Of a DNA stretch of 64,000 nucleotides, positions 57,298 to 64,000 are shown in pieces. The DNA comes from Primulina eburnea (lineage: Eukaryota > Streptophyta > Magnoliopsida > Lamiales > Gesneriaceae), in assembly GCF_022965805.1 (NCBI RefSeq), contig NC_133118.1, forward strand, positions 6,169,057-6,233,056, in the 5' to 3' direction. The notes below the pieces were generated by a model. The model did no database searches. It was not told the DNA's origin and saw only the letters and a list, made by a program, of their open reading frames with translations. Numbering within the stretch: the first letter of the stretch is position 1; every line of letters starts with the position of its first letter. Made by a program: the position numbers and the translations under genes.

Positions 57298-58332
57298 GTT
57301 TCCCACAATGAGACATTGGTCATCTGAGCTACGGTGAGAAATTATGACGTGACTCGGGTGTTTTTTGATCGGGCAGCTCGGTGAATGTTACAAACATTCT
57401 ACTAGATGTAGTTGGGGGACCATAAGTTGCAGCTCGTATACACATATTTGTTTGGATTTGCGGGAAACAATATATCCTCGAGGACATATTGTTCTGCCTC
57501 TGTCCTTCGGGACTGGAGACTCGAGGAAGACAAGGATGAAATCTTTCATGGTGTTCAACGCCACCTCCTCATACAGCATTATACTTTGGGGCTATCTATG
57601 AATGTGTTCATGGCCATAACCTCCACTTGTCATAAAATATTTAAGTACCTAGTGTGGAAGGGAGTGTACAAAGTAAGAGGGGATAAGACTTATCAATGAA
57701 GTGTTACGCTGATACATTGAGGGTTAAAGTTAAGAGAGCAAGAGTCAATGAGGGAAAGAAATTGTGCAAAAGAGGAAGAGATGAGGTACATTTCTCTTAA
57801 GGAGGGGATGTACATTATGTGGTGGAAGGAGAGCAGGAAGAGGTCGTTCCAGTCCTAGGACACCTTGGAAAACTACAAAGGTAGCCTTGGATCTAGACAA
57901 GGGGTTGAAGGTTGAACTGGTCGTGTGATTAAAAGAATCTTGGAAGTTTTTGCATGGTCCTTGGCTGAACTCATAGAGATCCCTCACGAGCTGGCTGATC
58001 ATAAACTCAACAACACCTCATGAGCTCGAACAATGAAATAGATAAGTAGCCCTTTGGACCTGAGAAGTACATTGTGTAGATGAGAAGGTGAAGAAATTGT
58101 TGAAGGCATGACACATTGCGGAAATCCAGTTTCAATCATGGCTATCTAATGTGGTCTTGGTCCCAAAGACGTTGCAGAAGTGTAAAATGTGTGTGGACTT
58201 ACGGGACTTGAACAAAGTATGCCCCAAGAACTGTTATTCTCCACCCTGAATTGACCAATTGGTGGATTCTATCATGGGGTACAAGCTGCTGTGTTTTATG
58301 GATGCTTACCAAGGCTACTATCATATACCTTT
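57298..58332 (+). pseudogene. TatB protease and N-terminal reverse transcriptase (broken)
   Basis: The protease region at 57310-57690 reads, across frameshifts, RNYDVTRVFFDRAA, then HKLQLVYTYLFGFAGN and a degraded form of the DAPSSYNIILGRP block (frame of 57365-57601: FNATSSYSIILWGYL). The position of the catalytic D-S-G has become D-R-A. The reverse transcriptase start at 58100-58330 has FQSWLSNVVLVPK, MCVDLRDLNKVCPKN, IDQLVDSIMGYKLLC and FMDAYQGYYHIPF. The FMDAYQGY motif carries the first catalytic Asp. It ends where the TekD LTR begins (58333). Confidence 0.85.
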
Positions 58333-60926
58333 TGTAAAACCTAAAATCAGTACACGTAAAACTCATGCATTTATTTAAATTGTTAAATTATATTTAAATT
58401 TTTAAATGATTTTAGCGATGCATGATTTGTTATCTTTGCATTATTTTAAATTATTATATGTTTAATTGATGCACATTAAAAATGTTTTCTTGAGTTTTGT
58501 GTTTCAGACGAATATTCGATACGGGATCGAGAAAAGAGACCGATGACGATTTAGGCGATTTATGAAAATTTAGTATTTTATTTCAAGTCAATAAATTGTT
58601 ATTTTAAGTGATTTTGGAATTTTAAGCATTTTAAAGCCTAATTTAATTTATTAAATGATTTTGAGATTTTAAGCTTTTCAAATACCAATTTGAAAATTTG
58701 GAGATTCTAATCTTGAAACTTGGTACTCAATTATTTCATTTAATCTTTGAGCAGTCTTGAATAATTAGAGTAGTATTATTTTATTATTTATTTAATTAAG
58801 CATTTTTAGCGCCTAATTAGTTCATTAATTAATTAATTAAACAATTTTTCCCTACACACACACACACATTCTGCACACACAACACACACACATACGGGTT
58901 TCATATTTTGAGAGAAAAACCTACGATTCTTGAGGTTCTTTCAACAACCACCTCTTCACTTCAAAATTTCTGAAAATTCCATTGGTTTTTCGAGCAAAAA
59001 TCGTGTCACAAGTCGTCCCGGATCAAGTATCGCATTCCCTCGCGTCGTTATCCATCGTTTCATGAGTTTAATCAACAAAGAAATGTATATTATTTTAATT
59101 TTGCATCGATCTAGTCATAATAAGTATTTTGATGTGTATTGTATGAAAAATCCATGTATGTTGTGCAAAAGGTTTGAGCAAATTGTTTGAAACGATTTTA
59201 AATCAAAGTTTTAGATCTCAAAACCGAGTCTGCTGTCATTTCGAATACTGTGAATTTTCGGTTGAATTTCTGGAAAACTTTCACCATATAAAACTTAGTA
59301 CTCTTTGATATTTTCGATTTGACAGTAAATTCGTAATTTTTGGACAAAAAACGAGTGCGTTATGATCATTTTTGTGCGACTGCTCAAACTGAGACGTTTT
59401 AAAAATATATTCTTCATGTTTCTTGAGTTATGTGGTTGCAGACTTCGTTGGGAATCTCCGAGTGGTCATTGATACATTTAGGTGTGCCATGTGTTGTGAT
59501 CAGTCGTCTTTCGGTGTTTCATTTCTAGTCGGTACGGGTTTGGTTGCATTAGAAGGCATACGGAGGTGAATGGGTAGAAGGTGACATTTTTGGGTTGAGT
59601 TCGCGCAGGGTTAGTGTCGCAGCGCTGCAGCTTCGTGAGGCGCTGCATGGTAGCGCCTAGGCGCTGAGGAGCAGCGCTGCAGTGCCTGTCCAGCACCTAG
59701 GTGCTGGTTTTGGTGTCTTCGGGTGTCGAGTTTAGGTGCTATTGCTTCTTTTGGGTACTAATACGTTGTTATGTCCAAGCTTAGTGAGGGTTAGATTAGA
59801 CTTTACAAAGTTTGATTAAGGAACGTTGAACTATGGTTTAGGCGAGGTCCGTGTCTTTCATGGTTTGGGAAATTTCATACTCCATGTCAAGATTGTTTCG
59901 GGGTTCGAGTCGTGGTTTAGTATGTTGATTAAACGTGGTCAAGTCTCGAGTGGTCTAGAAAGTCATAAGTTATTTAATTACTTCGGTGGTGAGTTTTTTG
60001 GTACGGTTAAGTTATGAAATTTTAAGTTGTTGGAATAATGTACTAGTATGCATGTGCATCAACAGCCCAAGCGAGATCCAACGAATCTCTCAACGCTACG
60101 TAAGTATGTTCGACGTGAAAAAGAAAATATTTTATGTTTTAGAGGTATGCTAATTGTCTTGTGACTAAATATGAACGGGTTTGGAAGCCGGGGAACGTGT
60201 CTGGGGACCTCTCCACCCCAGTAAAGTATGACCGGATTTTGATCAGGATGGGAAATCAGAAAATTATGATCAGGGACCAATCCACTCGGTAAAGTATGAC
60301 CGGGGATCTTATGTTTGTGGTAGTGGACATCCCTGCCAGCCTAGTACTGTGGTTTAGTCTGATCAGGCGCACTATGTTATGAGTCACTTGCTTTGAAACA
60401 TATCTCTACACAAAATGATGATGACTATGCATGTTTAAGTATGTATGATGCAAGTACGATTACGAAAATGTTTATGAAATGATGACACGTCTATGTTTAT
60501 GTAAGTATATTCAAAGTTAAGTTATGTATGCTGCTACTTTAAATGCATGTGGTTCTATTATACGTTACTTGCTATTCCCAGTTTGTACATGTTGAGTTTT
60601 TAGACTCACTAGAATTGATCGATGTAGGTGAGGACGAGTATGAGGATACGAGATGCGAAGATTAGTGAGCAGACTCGGACTGTGCAGTGGACTAACCCGA
60701 GGACCGCCTTAGTTTTCCAGGATTTGTATGCATGTTATTTCATTTACACTGATTTTTAAGGAATTTACTTTATGAGGTTTTAAATAAATACTTGTTACAA
60801 TTGTTTAATTTCAAATATTTGTTCAAGCATTTTAATTATGTGGCATTTTGGATGAGAATTTCTTATTTAAGAAAATATTTTATTTTTCCGCAAATTTATG
60901 TATGTTTAAAAGTACGGTACGTTACA
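58333..60926 (+). repeat. TekD 5' LTR (2594 bp)
   Basis: It starts TGTAAAACCTAAAATCAG and ends TACGGTACGTTACA. It includes an (AC)-rich run (58854-58893), a GC-rich motif block (59617-59706) and the TTGAGTTTTTAGACTCACTA element (60593-60612) shared with TekB and TekC. The first 381 bp are missing from the second LTR copy. Confidence 0.8.
59617..59706. repeat. GC-rich palindromic block in TekD LTR
   Basis: Overlapping palindromes are built on GCGCTGCAGC, TAGCGCCTAGGCGCTGA and AGCACCTAGGTGCTGG. Motif sequence and offset (about 1.28 kb into the LTR) differ from the blocks of the shorter chromovirus LTRs, but the architecture is similar. Confidence 0.8.
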
Positions 60927-60928
60927 GT

Positions 60929-61114
60929 TGGTATAAGAGCAGTGTTCTTGTAAAGGGTTAAGACTACTGTCAGTTGTGAGAATCTCGCGAAGTCACGCCT
61001 CAAGTCTGTAATTTTTAAAATTTTAAAATTCATTCATGTAATAAGCATCAAAGTCATGATTTCAGCATGTAAATGTTTAAATTTGAATTACGTGCATTTT
61101 ATGATGTGGACATT
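60929..61114 (+). promoter_or_regulatory. TekD primer-binding site and leader
   Basis: TGGTATAAGAGC (60929-60940) is one base from the initiator tRNA-Met site and lies two bases after the LTR end. About 170 bp of leader precede the gag ATG chosen at 61115. An in-frame upstream ATG exists at 61073. Confidence 0.8.
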
Positions 61115-62201
61115 ATGTCTTGCATGAATTTTGGAACATTACCTTCTAGACGTATTATTGCACGAGGAGCAGGTGAAGAGAACATAGAGGCTCGGGATGA
61201 GGAGAGGGCCACTCCTCCTCGCCCACCACCAGATATGCAGGCACAGATGCTTGCAGGTATGACTCAATTCTTCGCACATTTTGCGAGGAACAATGCGGGA
61301 ATAGATAAAAGGGCGAGGCCCAGGTCGGAGGCAGTATATGAGAGATTCAGGAGGATGGACCCAAAAGAGTTATCGTGGACTACTGACCCGATGATAGCTG
61401 AGGGATGTATTAAGTCCATCGAGGTGATTTTCGCTTTTATGGAGCTACAAGATGCAGACAAACTTAGATGTGCCACATTTTTGTTGACAAGGGATGCTAG
61501 ATTGTGGTGGGAGAGCACGTCTGTGTCGGTGAACTTGCAGACTCTGTCTTGGGATGGTTTCAAGGAGGTCTTCTACTCCAATTACTTCAGTGAGAAAGTA
61601 CGCTCCCGCCTGACTAGGGAGTTTATGATGTTGCGACAGGGAGACATCAACGTGGCAGATTTTGTAAGGATGTTTGAGGGGGTGTCACTTTGTGCCCCTA
61701 ATTGCTAATGATGCCTGTGAGAATCTGATGCATTTTCTTGATGGTTTAAGGCCGATCTTACGGCCGTGATGTTAGAGTTGCTGGTCCTACTACCTATGTT
61801 GTTGTCGTTTCGAGAGCCTTGGCGGCAGAGCAGGACCAGAGGGATATCGATAATGACAGGCAGGGACGAGGCCCTATCAGGCACCAAAGCAGCAGCACTC
61901 GCACCAGCAGCAGTTCAAGAGGCCTTTCCAGGGACAGCAGGGAAAGAGGCCAATACAAGGACCGCCGAAAGGCAAAGGTCCTATGCCATAAAATAAGGCT
62001 CCTCAGAAGCCTGAGTACCCAGTGTGCCTGAAGTGCAACCGTCAGCACGTGGCCCAGTGCTTATGGGGCTCTGGAAAATGCTTCAAGTGCGGGCCAGTGA
62101 TCTTATGCTGAGGGATTGCCCACAGTGGAGGTAGCCAACCCAGGGGAGAATGCTCGCCATGCATGCTGAGGATGAAAACCCAGACACGACCATATTGACT
62201 A
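61115..62201 (+). pseudogene. TekD gag (frameshifted)
   Basis: The capsid part is well preserved from 61115 to about 61680: RPPPDMQAQMLAGMTQFFAH, FRRMDPKELSWTTDPMIAE, ATFLLTRDARLWWEST and LMMLRQGDINVADFV-like text (MMLRQGDINVADFVRMF). A frameshift near 61685 moves the continuation (NDACENLMHFLDGL, YVVVVSRALAAEQDQRDID) to other frames. The zinc-knuckle region at 62025-62115 keeps CLKCNRQHVAQC and CFKCGP but has lost its terminal His/Cys spacing. The last codons, HAEDENPDTTILT, lead to a GT donor-like site at 62202. Confidence 0.85.
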
Positions 62202-62380
62202 GTAACCTATTTAATTCAGCACAATATTTATTTTTGGTCATGCATGCTTCGAATTTTACTTGGGAATAATAGTATATTGTTTCCGTATTTGGAGACTTTG
62301 GATAGAAATTTCCAACTATGCATGAGGTTAAGATTTGTATTTTGGGATATAAGTTTTTGTGTTGTGCTAACGTACTTCAG
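62202..62380 (+). other. Intron-like segment between TekD gag and protease
   Basis: This 179-bp AT-rich stretch begins GTAACC and ends GTACTTCAG. Removing it joins ATATTGACTA to GAAACATTTTC in frame and restores TILTRNIFIKKVATKALLDS across the gag-protease boundary. A branch-like GCTAAC lies at 62366-62371, closer to the acceptor than is usual. Unspliced, the segment contains stops. Splicing has not been shown. Confidence 0.5.
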
Positions 62381-63154
62381 GAAACATTTTCATAAAGAAA
62401 GTGGCAACGAAGGCTTTGTTAGATTCTGGGGCCACTCACTCTTTTATCTCGGAGATGTTCGCTAATCATTTGAGTGTCAAATCCATTGGACTCGACGTAA
62501 ACTATTCCGTGACAGTCCCATCCGGGGAAGAGTTATCAGCTACTAGTGTGGTCAGAGATATCGATCTTGAACTTCAGGGGCTACCTAGTTTATGCCGACC
62601 TGATTGTTTTGCCCATCCCAGGGTTTGATGTCATTTTGGGATGGACTGGCTGACGAAGAACAGAGTTCTAATTGATTTTCAGAAAAGATCAGTGTTGGTA
62701 AGACCGTTGGGCATGGAGCAATTTCTTTTTGAGCTAGAAAGGTGGAGAAGATTCCCTCACATGATCTTTTGCATGCATGCATGAAAACTTATTCATAAGA
62801 GGTGTCAAGCATTCTTGGCCAGTATTATTCCCCACCGTGCAGTTGTCAGAGAATTTTCCGATGTCTTCCCCGACGATGTCACAGGCCTTCAACCAGAGAG
62901 AGATGTGGAGTTCGACATTGACCTTGTGCCAGGCACTGTGCCAATCTCTAAGGCACGGTACCGTTTGGCTCCAGCAGAGATGTTAGAGCTCAAGCAGCAA
63001 ATTCAGGATCTCCTAGACAAATAATTCATCTACCATAGTTTCTCACCATGGGCCGCACCAGTGCTCTTCGTAAAGAAGAAAGATGGAAGCATGCGGTTGT
63101 ATATCGACTACCAAGAATTGAACAAAGCAACGATCAAGAACAAATTCTCAGCAT
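62381..63154 (+). pseudogene. TekD protease and start of reverse transcriptase (broken)
   Basis: The protease keeps ALLDSGATHSFISEMFA (D-S-G active site, about 62410-62460) and VTVPSGEEL. A frameshift near 62590 precedes ILGMDWL-like text (62630-62660). Reverse transcriptase begins at about 62840 with VREFSDVFPDDVTGLQPERD and [18 protein letters not shown]. After a stop (63022-63024) it continues [34 protein letters not shown]. It ends there, before the catalytic Asp motifs. Confidence 0.85.
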
Positions 63155-63186
63155 TAATAAGGGGTGTCGGGCATTCTTGGCCAGTA

Positions 63187-64000
63187 TTAAGAACTTGCTA
63201 CTCAATTATTTCGTTTATTCTTTGAGTAGTATTGAATAATTAGAGTAGTATTATTTTTATTACTAATTGTTTAATCAAGAACTTTTAAACCCTAATTAGT
63301 TCATAATTAATTAATTAAGCAAATTTTCCCTACAGACACACACTCACACACACACATACATATACACACACACGTTCTGCACACACAACACACACATACA
63401 CGTTTCATATTTTGAGAGAAAAACCTAAGGTTCTTGAGGTTCTTTCAGTAGCCACCTCTTCACTTCAAATTTTCTGAAGATTCCGTTGCTTTTTTGAGCA
63501 AAAATCGTGCCATAATCGTCACAGATCGTGTCTCGCATTCCCTCGCGTCGTTATCCATCGTTTCGTGAGTTTAATCAACAAAGACATATATATTCTTTTA
63601 TTTTCGCATCGATCTTGTCGTAGTAAGTATTTTGATGCATATTGTATGCAAATTCTGTGTATGTTGTAAGTTAAAAAGTTTGAAAAGATTTTGGATCAAA
63701 ATTTTAGATCTCAAAATCGAGTCTGCTGTCATTTCGAGTACTGTGAATTTTCGGTCGATTTTCTGGAAAATCTTTCAACATATGAAACATGGGACTCTTT
63801 GATACCTTCGATTTGACAGTAAATTCGTAATTTTTAGACAAAAAACGAGTAAGTTATGATCATTTTTGTTTGACTGCTCAAACTAAGACATATTAAAAAT
63901 ATGTTCATCATGTTTGTTGAGTTATGTAGTTGCAGGCTTCGTTGGGAATCGCCGAGTGGTCATTGCAGCATTTAGGTGTATCATGTGTTGTGATCAGTCG
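63187..64000 (+). repeat. TekD LTR fragment, second copy
   Basis: It aligns with the 5' LTR from about 58714 onward (TACTCAATTATTTC, the AC-rich run, GAGAGAAAAACCTA, CCTCGCGTCGTTATCCATCG) with scattered differences and small indels. It continues past the window end. Confidence 0.85.
63333..63402. repeat. (AC)-rich microsatellite in TekD LTR copy 2
   Basis: An interrupted AC run, longer than the equivalent run at 58854-58893 in the 5' LTR. Confidence 0.9.

Larger units (their letters stand above)
51586..58332 (+). mobile_element. TatB: Tat-lineage Ty3/gypsy element, split and truncated
   Basis: 5' LTR (51586-52124), primer site (52125-52145), gag (52174-53628), then the CopB insertion (53629-57292), then protease and the start of reverse transcriptase (57298-58332). 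There it is cut by the TekD LTR. The domain order and the sequence style (FMDAYQGYYHIPF, MCVDLRDLNKVCPK) identify the Tat lineage. Confidence 0.85.
58333..64000 (+). mobile_element. TekD: Tekay/Del-like chromovirus with rearranged 3' half
   Basis: 5' LTR (58333-60926), primer site (60929-60940), gag-pol to the start of reverse transcriptase (61115-63154), a short displaced copy of pol (63155-63186), then an LTR fragment (63187-64000) leaving the window. Most of reverse transcriptase, RNase H, integrase and chromodomain, and the first roughly 0.38 kb of the LTR, are absent. Confidence 0.8.

Noticed and set aside
1..64000. Intact autonomous retrotransposon or other novel coding system
   Set aside because: Every gag-pol copy has several stops, frameshifts or deletions. 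I found no unfamiliar multi-gene cluster, tRNA, rRNA or conserved non-coding RNA gene that I could support by eye.

Overview
The window is plant nuclear DNA, probably from a eudicot with a repeat-rich genome. The evidence is Ty3/gypsy chromovirus and Tat-type retrotransposons with plant initiator-tRNA-Met primer sites, plus one spliced D-type cyclin gene. The species cannot be read from the sequence. Apart from the cyclin gene, almost everything is LTR retrotransposon, and every gag-pol copy is broken by stops, frameshifts or deletions. Working names used below: ChrA-ChrF (chromoviruses with short, motif-bearing LTRs), TekB/TekC/TekD (Tekay/Del-like long-LTR elements), TatA/TatB (Tat lineage), CopA/CopB (probable Copia solo LTRs), Tga (solo LTR beginning TGATAAGTGC).

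Layout. 1-2629: 3' end of ChrA (+), with integrase, chromodomain and 3' LTR. 2630-3420: Tat gag-protease fragment (-). 3421-4393: unassigned. 4394-47881: one old Tekay-like LTR (TekC, -) split by a four- to five-level nest. CopA solo LTR (4935-43856, TSD ATAAC on both sides) sits in TekC. CopA is split by solo LTR TekB (5088-8210) and by ChrB (9260-43155, +). ChrB is split inside its integrase by a block of two minus-strand chromoviruses, ChrC (14743-21990) and ChrD (22121-40951). ChrD hosts solo LTR ChrF (22357-24281, TSD ATCAA) and the structurally complete ChrE (28362-36738, +, TSD GAATC). TekC is also split by a solo LTR of the ChrB family (44866-46810).

47882-51585 is the only low-copy island. 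It holds a five-exon D-type cyclin gene on the minus strand (49000-50522, 287 codons). 51586-58332: TatB (+), split by CopB solo LTR (53629-57292, TSD CTAAT), which is itself split by Tga (53744-55133). 58333-64000: TekD (+), with 5' LTR, primer site, gag, protease, the start of reverse transcriptase, and then an abrupt junction into an LTR fragment running off the window.

No gene here works with another in a pathway. The retroelement genes are remnants of self-contained replication units, and the cyclin gene is the only likely host protein gene. The least explained feature is a compact GC-rich block of repeated palindrome-like motifs inside most of the LTRs. In the chromovirus LTRs it lies about 95-365 bp from the U3 end, just upstream of a TATA-like stretch and a conserved AAGAACCGAGA element. 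The same motif appears in LTRs that otherwise look unrelated.
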